A stretch of 41,588 nucleotides of DNA, taken from the IMG/VR virus record IMGVR_UViG_3300025130_000002, positions 1 through 41,588 of that record. One strand, given 5' to 3'. Numbering within the stretch: position 1 is the stretch's first letter; each line of letters starts with the position of its first letter. The stretch comes from a virus. The notes under the pieces were generated by a model. The model did not search any database. It worked only from the letters and a program-made list of their open reading frames with translations, and was not told the origin of the DNA. Made by a program: the position numbers and the translations under genes. Shown piece after piece: positions 1 through 6,401 of the stretch.

Positions 1-6
1 CCGGAG

Positions 7-26
7 GCCCCCCCTTGCGGGAGGGC
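7..26 (-). terminator. Hairpin downstream of the last leftward gene
   Basis: On the minus strand an 8-base-pair GC stem (one G-T pair) closes a GCAA tetraloop about a dozen bases after the stop codon at 39-41. GNRA loops stabilise RNA hairpins. No run of T follows before the window edge, so it may be a weak terminator or a 3'-end stabilising hairpin. Confidence 0.4.
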
Positions 27-38
27 GTTTCGCCCGGG

Positions 39-700
39 CTAGACGATGCGGGCGAAGCCTTCGGCTCCAATGATCACCCCCTTGTCGTCCCGGACGAGGC
101 GGTCGACCACGACCACGTCCGGCCGGGACTGCCCGGCCAGCGCCATGGCCACGGCCAGCGGCCGGGCCACGACGTAGAAGACAGCCGGCAGGGCGACAGG
201 CAGCCCCGCCATTTGTCCGAGGGAGATCGTCGTGACCCCGTCTTCGTTGGGCTCGCGGATCTCGCTGATCTGCGCGACGACGCCCGATGGGGCATGTCTC
301 CCACGTCCACCATATTGAGGACGTGTGGGGTCAGGTTCACGAACACCGGCCCTCGGGCCGGAGTGGGCGCCTCGTGCTTGAGGTCGATCAGCATCTGGTT
401 CACAAATGCTGACGCGTCCTTGGACGCCAACTTCAGGACGACCGTGTCAGTCGCCGGTCTTGTGGTGATGGTCACCTTGGCGACCGACTCTGGGTCGCCG
501 TCCTCGTGGGTCAAGTCTACGAAGGTGTCGCCCACCCGGACGAGGACGCCTCGGACCACGTTTGGCTCATCCCTCTCGTAGAAGAGAAGGGAGCGCTCGA
601 ACGTGGAGTACAGAACTGGCATTAACGCGCCCAGGTACGCGACGAAAGACGACTCGGGCGCAGGGGTAGTAGGGGCAGGGGTGACAGGGGTGGTGAGCAT
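39..700 (-). pseudogene. Conserved phage protein of unknown function, frameshifted
   Basis: The frame opens at an ATG preceded by GAAAGG and starts MLTTPVTPAP. It reads well through a core containing VFVNLTPHVLN and then loses sense. The correct continuation (SGVVAQISEIREP through RDDKGVIIGAEGFARIV and a TAG at 39-41) lies in another frame. Adding one C to the C4 run at 289-292 joins the two halves as DMPPSGVV and gives about 220 residues. The NLTPH core with a following PPSG turn and a C-terminal RDxxGxxIG motif recalls, from memory, a widespread phage family without known function. The break could be a sequencing error, a true mutation or, less likely, recoding, because CCCCAT is not a standard slippery site. 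It is the last gene of the leftward block. Confidence 0.6.
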
Positions 701-753
701 GGCAAAACCTTTCGTCGGTGAGGAACCGTCTACGGGCGCAGACGGGGTGGAGC

Positions 754-817
754 AACCCGTGTGCCGCTGCTGTGACCACACCTGCAGGAGGTGCAGCCGC
801 AGCAGCGGCACACGGTT
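754..817. repeat. Long inverted repeat between two genes
   Basis: The arms 754-772 and 800-817 are complementary over 18 pairs with one bulged base, including 15 uninterrupted pairs (CGTGTGCCGCTGCTG and its complement). A smaller dyad (CACCT...AGGTG) sits in the 27-base loop. It lies in the 137-base gap after the lipoprotein gene and before the frameshifted gene. There is no T-run on either side, so a classic intrinsic terminator is doubtful. RNA processing or stability, or a protein-binding DNA site, are alternatives. Confidence 0.7.
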
Positions 818-837
818 GGAACCAGCGGCAAGCGGCG

Positions 838-1125
838 TCAGCCGCAGACCGCCGCGAAGGCGTTGAACGCCATCACCAGGGAGCGGTCCCACGGGACCGG
901 GACGGCCTCCGTGGGAAGGTTGGCGGCCAGCTGGTCGACGTAGGCCGCCGCGAACGCCTCGCCGTCGGCGGCGAAGGCCTCGCAGACAACCGGGTCCTCG
1001 GCCATGATCGCCGCGTCCGTCTCAATGAAGTCCTGGTAGTCGTCGGGGGTCACCGTCACCGCCGGTGACGTGCACCCCGCAGCCAGCACGCTGGCCGCAG
1101 CGACTACCAGGACCCGGGCAATCAT
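838..1125 (-). CDS. Small predicted lipoprotein
   Basis: The 95-residue product begins MIARVLVVAAASVLAAGCTS. This is a short lipoprotein signal peptide with a VLAAGC lipobox, so cysteine 18 would be lipidated and the rest exposed on the outer face of the membrane. The mature part is short, acidic and alanine-rich with one further Cys pair candidate (VVCEAF, AAVCG). The ATG overlaps the stop of the upstream gene (ATGA), indicating translational coupling. Phage lipoproteins in such positions can act in superinfection exclusion or lysis, but nothing here identifies the role. The lipoprotein call is solid; the function is unknown. Confidence 0.75.
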   Translation of the reverse strand: MIARVLVVAAASVLAAGCTSPAVTVTPDDYQDFIETDAAIMAEDPVVCEAFAADGEAFAAAYVDQLAANLPTEAVPVPWDRSLVMAFNAFAAVCG

Positions 1126-1331
1126 GGAGCCGCCTTGCCGACAGGGGGCCGCATCTGGTGCTCGAACCTCAGCACCAGCGCGAGCAGCGTCTCCCCTCTT
1201 TCGCGGGTCAAGAACGGGTTCATCCTCGCCAACCGGCGAACTTGCCGGATGGCGTCGAGCCAGCCAGCCCTGTAACCGGCTGCGTACAGATCCCGCTTCT
1301 CGGCCTTGTTGCAGACGTTGCACTCTGCCAA
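1122..1331 (-). CDS. Small protein with a CxxC pair
   Basis: A 69-residue basic protein starting (M)AECNVCNKAEKRD. The start is TTG, placed by an AAGGGAG ribosome site 6 bases upstream; there is no ATG or GTG before the conserved-looking CNVC pair. The central part is predicted helical and Arg-rich (RAGWLDAIRQVRRLARM). The single CxxC could be half of a zinc site or a redox pair. It is the first gene after a promoter plus hairpin leader at 1352-1449 and is coupled to the lipoprotein gene by a 4-base overlap. Function unknown. Confidence 0.65.
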   Translation of the reverse strand: MAECNVCNKAEKRDLYAAGYRAGWLDAIRQVRRLARMNPFLTRERGETLLALVLRFEHQMRPPVGKAAP

Positions 1332-1351
1332 AGCCGTCTCCCTTCGGGCAC

Positions 1352-1383
1352 GAAAAAGGCCCCCTGCCTGACGGTCAGAGGGC
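1352..1383 (-). terminator. Intrinsic terminator inside the leader of the downstream gene
   Basis: Read leftward, a 25-base hairpin (1383 to 1359) with an 8-base-pair lower stem (one G-T pair) is followed by CTTTTTC. That is the expected form of a factor-independent terminator. It lies between the promoter at 1420-1449 and the TTG start at 1331, so it would either cut transcripts at about 60 bases or act as a regulated leader. Confidence 0.65.
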
Positions 1384-1419
1384 TAGTCGCAGGCACAGCT
1401 GTGCTGCGGCTACGACACC

Positions 1420-1449
1420 ACTATACCATAACGATATATCGCTACGCAA
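1420..1449 (-). promoter_or_regulatory. Leftward sigma-70-type promoter with palindrome in the spacer
   Basis: Minus-strand TTGCGT (1449-1444) and TATAGT (1425-1420) are separated by 18 bases, close to consensus and in a locally AT-rich island within very GC-rich DNA. The spacer holds a perfect 10-base palindrome, CGATATATCG, at 1432-1441, a natural operator position. The predicted transcript start is near 1412. Confidence 0.6.
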
Positions 1450-1517
1450 CTGTTGGTGCGTGCCCAACACTGCGTCTTGGTTAGGCTGGGACCGCAGGTG
1501 TCTCTCCTGTGTGCGGA

Positions 1518-1551
1518 GGAGGCCCGCCCCTGCGGCGAGGGGCGGGCCTCC
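1518..1551 (-). terminator. Strong hairpin after the DUF932 gene
   Basis: A perfect 13-base-pair GC stem with an 8-base loop lies 8 bases past the stop of the DUF932 gene. Leftward reading gives no U-run after it, so it may depend on Rho or serve to stabilise the 3' end. Its place between a gene end and the next promoter (1420-1449) fits a transcription unit boundary. Confidence 0.55.
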
Positions 1552-1558
1552 ACCTGTC

Positions 1559-2608
1559 TCAGACCAGGCTGCGCGCCTTCAGCGCGGCGCTGCTGACCTT
1601 GCGCATCTGCGCCGGGTTCGGCTGCAGCGCGCTCTGGGCCCGGCGGGCCCAGAGCATGAACGCCTGGCGCTTCTCCAGGCTGCCGCGCTCCATCTGCCGG
1701 GCCATGATTGTGTCGCTGGTCGTCTTCGGGCCGAACATGTGGTGGTCGGTCATCTCCGTCGCGGCCATCAGGCCGCCGTACATGGTTGCGGAGATGCCCG
1801 CGCAGGTCGGGCTTGCCAGGATCTGCTCGTAGGTCTCCCGGCGGGCCCGGCTGTTGGCCTTGGCCCTGTTGCCCTGGGCAGTGCTCAGGGCGGTGTAGGA
1901 CCACTTGTTGAGGAACCAGTTGACGTCCCGGCGGGTCATCTCCCGGTCAGCCAGGTGCAGGTACAGCTCGCCCAGCTTCTCGATGTTCTCCGAGGCGATC
2001 CGCATGGCCGCGCGGACGTCGTGCAGCTTGTCCGCCCAGTTCGCCGTGTGCCGGATGGTGAAGCCCATCCCGGTACGGTCCCAGAACGCCTCGGCCTGGC
2101 CGGCGGTGTTGACGCAGATCGGCCGGACGCTGTTTCCGCCCAGCCGCATGCCGCCGCGGCCGTCGTGACGGGTGGCCAGCACCAGGAACGGGATGGTCGC
2201 CTCGGCGTCACCGGGCACGGTGATCGTCCAGGGGAGCCGGAAGGTCACGTAGATCTGTCGGCCCTCGTTCAGCTCGACCATCGCCGCGACCTTGGTCTGG
2301 TTGGCTGCTGCGTCCAGCACGAACTCGGCGGTGTAGCCGACCTCGGCCATCGAGATGACCGCGTAGGAGTCCTGCTGGATGCTCAGCAGGACTCCGTTGT
2401 CGTCGCGGCGCAGCGCCTGCCAGTTCTTGATCGTCTGTCCCTGGTTGTCGTAGATCGGGGACGTCTCCACGTCCCAGGTCATCCCGGCCTCGATCCGGGC
2501 CTGCTCGAACGACTGGCCTTCGACGTCGTGGAAGTGGGGGATCAGGCGGTGCCAGGCCTCCCCCTCGTGGCCGTAGGTGGCACCTGCGGTGACGTTTCCT
2601 GCGGGCAT
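1559..2608 (-). CDS. DUF932 family phage/plasmid-like protein
   Basis: The 349-residue product matches the DUF932 (phage/plasmid-like TIGR03299) pattern: an N-terminal stretch with MTWDVETSPIYD, the central NSVRPICVNTAGQA block where family members carry the conserved C-x-N-T/S segment, then a long helical C-terminal half rich in Arg and Glu. Length is normal for the family. The ATG has a GGTAG ribosome site. The family is common in phages and plasmids and its function is not established; links to DNA replication or recombination are only suggested. It lies among small early-type genes, directly downstream of the 72-residue gene, and ends at a strong hairpin. Confidence 0.85.
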   Translation of the reverse strand: MPAGNVTAGATYGHEGEAWHRLIPHFHDVEGQSFEQARIEAGMTWDVETSPIYDNQGQTIKNWQALRRDDNGVLLSIQQDSYAVISMAEVGYTAEFVLDAAANQTKVAAMVELNEGRQIYVTFRLPWTITVPGDAEATIPFLVLATRHDGRGGMRLGGNSVRPICVNTAGQAEAFWDRTGMGFTIRHTANWADKLHDVRAAMRIASENIEKLGELYLHLADREMTRRDVNWFLNKWSYTALSTAQGNRAKANSRARRETYEQILASPTCAGISATMYGGLMAATEMTDHHMFGPKTTSDTIMARQMERGSLEKRQAFMLWARRAQSALQPNPAQMRKVSSAALKARSLV

Positions 2609-2610
2609 GG

Positions 2611-2829
2611 CTACCTCGTGTTGCTCTCCAGCGCATCGGCGATGCGCTCCAGCACGGTGACGAGCGCCGGCAAGTTGCCGTCGACGAGCTCGACCAGGTG
2701 GGTGTCGATCGACTCCAGCGTGTCGATGATTCCGCCGACGTCGGCGGGCTCGATCTCCGTGAGTTCCTTCACCGCGCTCGCGATGGAGTCGAGCTTGGAC
2801 TCCAGGCCCCACGTGTCAGGAAGTGGCAT
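2611..2829 (-). CDS. Small acidic coiled-coil protein
   Basis: A 72-residue protein, MPLPDTWGLESKLDSIASAV onward, with leucine and isoleucine at heptad-like spacing and many Asp/Glu residues. It is probably one or two long helices forming a coiled coil. The ATG overlaps the previous stop (TGATG), and only two bases separate its stop from the DUF932 start, so the genes are translationally coupled. No catalytic motif is visible. Such proteins often act as adaptors; the role here is unknown. Confidence 0.7.
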   Translation of the reverse strand: MPLPDTWGLESKLDSIASAVKELTEIEPADVGGIIDTLESIDTHLVELVDGNLPALVTVLERIADALESNTR

Positions 2830-2996
2830 CAGTGCTCGTGCCCTCTCGGCTCGTCGGTGTCGTCGGCGATCAGGACGACATCGCGCCGGCGCACGACGAT
2901 CCTGTCCTGGAGGATCAGGACCTCCTCGGCGCTGGCAGGGTCAAGACCCAGGACCTCGAGGGCCTGGACCACCTGGGTGCGAGTCGGGCTGCTCAC
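2829..2996 (-). CDS. Small hypothetical protein, GTG start
   Basis: A 55-residue protein starting VSSPTRTQVVQALEVLGLDP and ending with charged DDTDEPRGHEH. The start is a GTG that overlaps the stop of the upstream membrane protein by four bases, and its own TGA shares a base with the next ATG. This chain of overlaps is the main evidence that it is real. The first half looks helical with an LGLDP turn, and the second has alternating Val and Arg residues (RIVVRRRDVVLIAD), as in beta strands. Function unknown. Confidence 0.6.
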   Translation of the reverse strand: MSSPTRTQVVQALEVLGLDPASAEEVLILQDRIVVRRRDVVLIADDTDEPRGHEH

Positions 2997-3124
2997 TTGC
3001 TGTCCCGGTAGCTCGACAGGTCGATGACCGTCCCGCCGGGCGTGGTGCGCTCGCGGTACGTGATCACTGCGGCCACCACCGCTACCGCGGCGGCGGCTAC
3101 AAGCAGGTCAATCACTATGTCCAC
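2993..3124 (-). CDS. Very small single-pass membrane protein
   Basis: A 43-residue product, VDIVIDLLVAAAAVAVVAAV then ITYRERTTPGG, has one hydrophobic span at about residues 3-22 followed at once by positive charges, so the short N terminus would face out and the tail sit in the cytoplasm. The GTG is preceded by GAAAGGAGA at ideal spacing, one of the best ribosome sites nearby. It is the first gene after the terminator-bearing leader at 3151-3199. Holin-like, antiholin or membrane-adaptor roles are all possible; nothing in the sequence decides between them. Confidence 0.65.
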   Translation of the reverse strand: MDIVIDLLVAAAAVAVVAAVITYRERTTPGGTVIDLSSYRDSK

Positions 3125-3150
3125 GGGTGTCTCCTTTCAGACGCGGACGC

Positions 3151-3199
3151 GAAAAGACCCCCAGGCGGAGCTCGGCGGTACCGAGCTCGATCTGGGGGT
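3151..3199 (-). terminator. Intrinsic terminator before the small membrane protein gene
   Basis: Leftward, two stacked stems (8 pairs around 3157-3164/3192-3199 and 8 pairs at 3168-3175/3181-3188, loop 3176-3180) are followed by CTTTTC. This is a well-formed factor-independent terminator. It ends the transcript of the large repeat-rich tail gene and lies only 27 bases before the next start codon, leaving no room for a promoter between them. Confidence 0.7.
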
Positions 3200-3288
3200 T
3201 ACTGGTGACCGAGCGTTCGTGGGGAGCGGCCGCGGCGCCTGTTCAGGCTACCGGGGCAGCACTCGTCCACAGCGGCGATCACGACGTC

Positions 3289-3320
3289 ATTCTAGTACAT
3301 GTGCAACCGATGAACCAGTA
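3289..3320 (-). promoter_or_regulatory. Possible leftward promoter after the tail gene
   Basis: Leftward TAGAAT at 3294-3289 is a fair -10 box, with TGGTTC about 17 bases upstream as a poor -35. It sits in the only AT-rich patch of the 197-base gap 3125-3321. A transcript starting near 3283 would meet the terminator at 3199-3151 after about 85-130 bases. Weak evidence; the position is suggestive because the downstream genes otherwise lack a promoter. Confidence 0.3.
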
Positions 3321-3321
3321 G

Positions 3322-5208
3322 TCAGGGAGCGGCGGAGAGCTTCTGCCACCGGCCGGTGTGGGGGTTCCACACCTCGGCGTCGACCCAGCCGGTCCCGTTG
3401 AACGTGGCCACGCCGACCCACGCGGTGCCGTTCCACATCTCGCAGTAGGTGAAGGCCGGGTCGGCGCCGGTCCCGGCAAGCTCTACGAGGGCCGTGAGCG
3501 TCCCGAAGCCGCTCCTGAGGGTGATCCCCTGCGCCAGCAGTTCCACGGCCGCCGTGAGCACTCCTGTGCCCGAGAACGCGGGCGCCTGAGCCTGACCGGA
3601 GCCGAGCAGGTCGACGGTGACCGGCAGCAGCCCGGTACCGAGCCGGATGGTGGTACCCGACCCGGTCAGGTCGGCAGCGACGGTGAGGTGGCCCGAGCCG
3701 GTGCCGGCGCCGCCGACGATGGCGCCCGAGCCGGTCAGGTCGACTGTGACGGCCAGCGCCCCGGTACCGGAAGCAAGACGCTGCCCGGAGCCGGCCAGCG
3801 CGACCGCGGCTGAGACGTCACCGGCGCCGGAAGCAAGACGCTGCCCGGAGCCGGCCAGGGCTACCGCGGCTGAGACATCGCCGGTACCGGAAGCAAGACG
3901 CTGCCCGGAGCCGGCCAGGGCTACCGCGGCCGAGACCGCCCCGGTACCGGAAGCAAGACGCTGCCCGGAGCCGGCCAGCGCGACCGCGGCCGAGACGTCA
4001 CCGGTGCCCGAGCCGTTGACGGACGGCAGGCCACCGGAGCCGGTCAGCGCCACCGTTGCGGCGAGGTCACCGGACCCTTGTCGAGTCGCAGTACCCGAGC
4101 CGGTCAGGGCGACCGCGGCTGAGACGTCGCCGGTACCTGCCGAGCTGCGGTCGCCGCCACCGGACAAGGTGACCGAGGCGCTCAGGGACCCGGTGCCGTT
4201 AGGGGCGACGACCTTCTTCTCCAGCCGGAACCCCTGGCCGGTGACGAGCATCCCCCTTACGACGGACACCTCGGTGAACTCGAGCTGGACCGAGTTGACG
4301 GTCACGACCGGGTCGACGCTCAACCCGTAGTCGCCCTGCAGGACGTCCGAGCCGTCGTAGATGTTGATGCGGTCTCCGGCTTTCCAGGTCGCCATTTCAG
4401 CGGAGAAGTCGACGCCGCCCAGATCAGGCTTGCTGAGAATCAAGGTCGTGCTGTTGAAGGCGTAGGGGCCGAACCCGCCCCAGCCGTTCTGGTACCCGCT
4501 CGCTATGATCTGGCCGTAGCCCTTTGCGAAGATGTAACGACCAGGTGGCGTCGGCGTGCCGTCGGACTCGTAGTTGATCGTCAGCCAGCTGAAGAGGTAC
4601 TCGACGGGGTGGTCGCTGTGGTCCGCGCCCATGACGCGGCTGACCTGAGCGAACAGACTCCAGCCATCTGCCTGCTGGCTGGTCCAGCCGTTGATGACGT
4701 CTCGCCACGAAGCTTGGTTGACACTGTCGACGGGGAAGGTTCTGACCAGCCAATATCCGCTCGTGCTTCCGCCGGTCGTGGGCAGTGGCTTGGACCACGG
4801 CTCACTAGGGTTGGCGCAGCTTTGAGAGAACGTGCCACCGCCCAACGTGAACACCCACGGCCCCTCGTTGGTGGTGCCGAAAGTCGTCAGGATCGAGTCG
4901 TCCACGGTCGATGACGCGTAGTAGAAGTAGATGCCGAACGAGATGTCTGCGATCGTGACGTTCGTAGGCATGTCGGGCGGCCGGTATCGGTGCGCGCCGG
5001 TGCAGAGCGGCGCTGTCACGCCTCCGGTAGCCGTTCCGTTCGGGTAGGCCATGCAGAAGCTGGTCGCCTCGTCGTACTCCGTCGTCAGACCCGGAACGCG
5101 AGACGAGTTCGGCCGCCGCATCGTGCCGGTGCCTGTGGCTGCGGTCGATGATCCGCCGCTGAGCATCCCTGTGGTGGTGAAGTCGTAGGGGATGTGCAGG
5201 GTTGGCAT
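3322..5208 (-). CDS. Repeat-rich minor tail protein
   Basis: A 628-residue protein with three parts. Residues 1 to about 325 look like a mixed beta structural domain (FSWLTINYESDGTPTPPGRYIFAKGYG). About 340-590 is a tract of roughly 20-30-residue repeats with the pattern GTGxVSAAVxLxGSG, alternating small residues and valine, suggesting repeated short beta strands as in a fibrous shaft. The last 45 residues carry two related motifs (YCEMWNGTAWVGVATFNG and GWVDAEVWNPHTGRWQKL) seen at the C terminus of many actinophage tail proteins. Four units are almost identical at the DNA level (see the repeat entry). It ends at the terminator around 3199. A virion tail-tip or fibre role is inferred from composition and neighbours. 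Confidence 0.7.
   Translation of the reverse strand: MPTLHIPYDFTTTGMLSGGSSTAATGTGTMRRPNSSRVPGLTTEYDEATSFCMAYPNGTATGGVTAPLCTGAHRYRPPDMPTNVTIADISFGIYFYYASSTVDDSILTTFGTTNEGPWVFTLGGGTFSQSCANPSEPWSKPLPTTGGSTSGYWLVRTFPVDSVNQASWRDVINGWTSQQADGWSLFAQVSRVMGADHSDHPVEYLFSWLTINYESDGTPTPPGRYIFAKGYGQIIASGYQNGWGGFGPYAFNSTTLILSKPDLGGVDFSAEMATWKAGDRINIYDGSDVLQGDYGLSVDPVVTVNSVQLEFTEVSVVRGMLVTGQGFRLEKKVVAPNGTGSLSASVTLSGGGDRSSAGTGDVSAAVALTGSGTATRQGSGDLAATVALTGSGGLPSVNGSGTGDVSAAVALAGSGQRLASGTGAVSAAVALAGSGQRLASGTGDVSAAVALAGSGQRLASGAGDVSAAVALAGSGQRLASGTGALAVTVDLTGSGAIVGGAGTGSGHLTVAADLTGSGTTIRLGTGLLPVTVDLLGSGQAQAPAFSGTGVLTAAVELLAQGITLRSGFGTLTALVELAGTGADPAFTYCEMWNGTAWVGVATFNGTGWVDAEVWNPHTGRWQKLSAAP
3766..4020. repeat. 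60-base tandem repeats within the tail gene
   Basis: Four units with an exact 60-base period start around 3768, 3831, 3891 and 3951, each containing ctgcccggagccggccag. They differ at only a few positions, many of them silent. Each encodes 20 residues ending in GSGQRLAS. More diverged copies flank the block (about 3590-4200). The near identity points to recent expansion by slippage or unequal recombination. Confidence 0.9.
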
Positions 5209-5435
5209 CAGGGGTCTCTACAGTCGGCGCAGAAGAAGTCGCCGCAGTCGTTGACGTTGTGAGCCCGCCAGACCGGTGCCGGAGTCGCAAGGTAGCGCGG
5301 GTCGGCGTGGACGGCCTCCCACGAGCCCAGCTCGCGACGCAGCGTGCAAACGTCGCCGTCCAGGTGCGGGCAGGGCTCACTCTCTACCCAGCAGCAGTCG
5401 CGCCCCTTGGTGCAGCGAGGCATGTTGCTGCTCAT
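5208..5435 (-). CDS. Small cysteine-rich protein
   Basis: A 75-residue protein with eight or so cysteines arranged as CTKGRDCC, CPHLDGDVC and, near the end, DCGDFFCADC. This looks like two small zinc-binding or disulfide-stabilised units. It overlaps the tail gene start through TGATG and lies between two tail-associated genes, so it is probably made late and at similar levels. Metal binding is an inference from spacing; the function is unknown. Confidence 0.7.
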   Translation of the reverse strand: MSSNMPRCTKGRDCCWVESEPCPHLDGDVCTLRRELGSWEAVHADPRYLATPAPVWRAHNVNDCGDFFCADCRDP

Positions 5436-5779
5436 CAGGTCACCGTGATGGACCCTGCGGTGAAGTCGTACTTGCCCTGCGCAGCGTAGGGGCCCTCGGT
5501 GGCCGACAGCGGCTGCAGCGCCCCGCGAGTACCGCCGGTGACTGCGGTGAACAGCCCGAACTTGGCCACCGTCGCTCCGGACGGGACGTCGAACTGGTAC
5601 GGCGTGCCGGTGATGGACTTGACGCCGTTGCTGGACGCGCCGAAAGTCACCAGCTTGCGGGCGTAGGCCGGGGACCCGCCGCTCAGCTCGGTGTCGGAAG
5701 AGTTGAAGAGCGCCAGGTAGGCATAGGCGCCGGCGATGGCGTCGGCAGCCGTGTTCTTTCCTGCGTTGTCCAGAGGCAT
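5435..5779 (-). CDS. Tail-associated structural protein
   Basis: The 114-residue product starts MPLDNAGKNTAADAIAGAYAYLALFNSSD and contains ELSGGSPAYARK and FDVPSGATVAKFGLFTAVTGGT. From memory this belongs to a family of about 110-150 residues recurrent in phage tail or fibre clusters, with the fixed elements GGSPAYARK and VP-G-TVA--GLW. The fold is probably an all-beta virion decoration or fibre subunit. A strong AAGGAGCG ribosome site fits high expression. Exact virion location is not known. Confidence 0.7.
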   Translation of the reverse strand: MPLDNAGKNTAADAIAGAYAYLALFNSSDTELSGGSPAYARKLVTFGASSNGVKSITGTPYQFDVPSGATVAKFGLFTAVTGGTRGALQPLSATEGPYAAQGKYDFTAGSITVT

Positions 5780-5788
5780 GAGCGCTCC

Positions 5789-6007
5789 TTACACGGATGG
5801 CACCCAGATCGTGCCAGGTGCGGGGTTGTCGGGACGAGTGGCGGAGTAGACCAGGTGCGGATGCTCGAGGTGGCTGTGCGGGACGAACGGCGCCTCGGCC
5901 ACAGAGGCCACCACGACGTCGTCGGTGACGGTGACGGCGACGACCTCGTCGGTGACGGTGACGGTGTAGACGTCATCGGCCACGGTGACAATAGCGGTGT
6001 CGCTCAC
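5789..6007 (-). CDS. Small beta-repeat protein with His-rich tail
   Basis: A 72-residue protein whose first half repeats a VTVTDDVV unit (VTVADDVYTVTVTDEVVAVTVTDDVV), likely successive beta strands. The second half contains FVPHSHLEHPHLVY and ends in PGTIWVPSV. HxH motifs like those in this protein occur throughout the neighbouring fibre genes and can bind metal in fibre shafts. The GTG start overlaps the upstream stop by four bases. Probably a small virion component; function not proven. Confidence 0.6.
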   Translation of the reverse strand: MSDTAIVTVADDVYTVTVTDEVVAVTVTDDVVVASVAEAPFVPHSHLEHPHLVYSATRPDNPAPGTIWVPSV

Positions 6008-6354
6008 AGGTCGGTCACCTCCTTGACGCCCTGGATCTCTCCGCGCAGGTAGGTGCGCTTCTTGCCGCCGAGAGCGACCTGGACGTCGTACTTGTAGGAG
6101 CTCCCGCCCATGGTCTTGGTGTCGGCCGCGGCGATCTCCATCGAGAAGACGCCGCCGGGGCCGTTGACGACCGCGCAGGTGGCCGTGGCCACCACCACCC
6201 CGCCCTCGCTGGCGTAGTTGTCGCGGATCTCGGCCGAGATGACTGCACCGGTCAGGTTGATCGCGCTGGAGTCGGCCGCGCGTTGCAGGGTGATCAGGTA
6301 GAGCTCGTCGTCACCCTCGGTGTAGGTGAAGTTCCGCTCGCCGGGACGGGCCAT
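6004..6354 (-). CDS. Small beta-sandwich tail/baseplate-like protein
   Basis: A 116-residue protein with the order GDDELYLITL, INLTGAVISAEIRDNY, VFSMEIAAADT and YKYDVQVALGGKKRTYLRGEI. This is the pattern of small Ig-like proteins common in phage tail clusters and resembles N-terminal domains of BppU-type baseplate proteins. The 128-residue protein at 18356-18742 has the same strand pattern (AEVRDSKNTIL, GRYAIDVFA), so the two may be distant paralogues bracketing the tail cluster. Assignment is by pattern only. Confidence 0.6.
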   Translation of the reverse strand: MARPGERNFTYTEGDDELYLITLQRAADSSAINLTGAVISAEIRDNYASEGGVVVATATCAVVNGPGGVFSMEIAAADTKTMGGSSYKYDVQVALGGKKRTYLRGEIQGVKEVTDL

Positions 6355-6401
6355 GACGGCAAGCCTACGACCGCAAGGCCGTCATAGCGACGAGCACCGG
6401 G

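Noticed and set aside
289-292. Programmed -1 frameshift
   Set aside because: The site ATGCCCCAT does not allow good re-pairing of the tRNA after slipping and lacks an obvious downstream stimulator, so error or mutation is more likely.
754-817. Attachment site for integration
   Set aside because: An inverted repeat alone is not an att core, and no integrase or excisionase gene is in the window.
3766-4020. CRISPR-like array
   Set aside because: The 60-base units are contiguous, in frame and coding, with no unique spacers.
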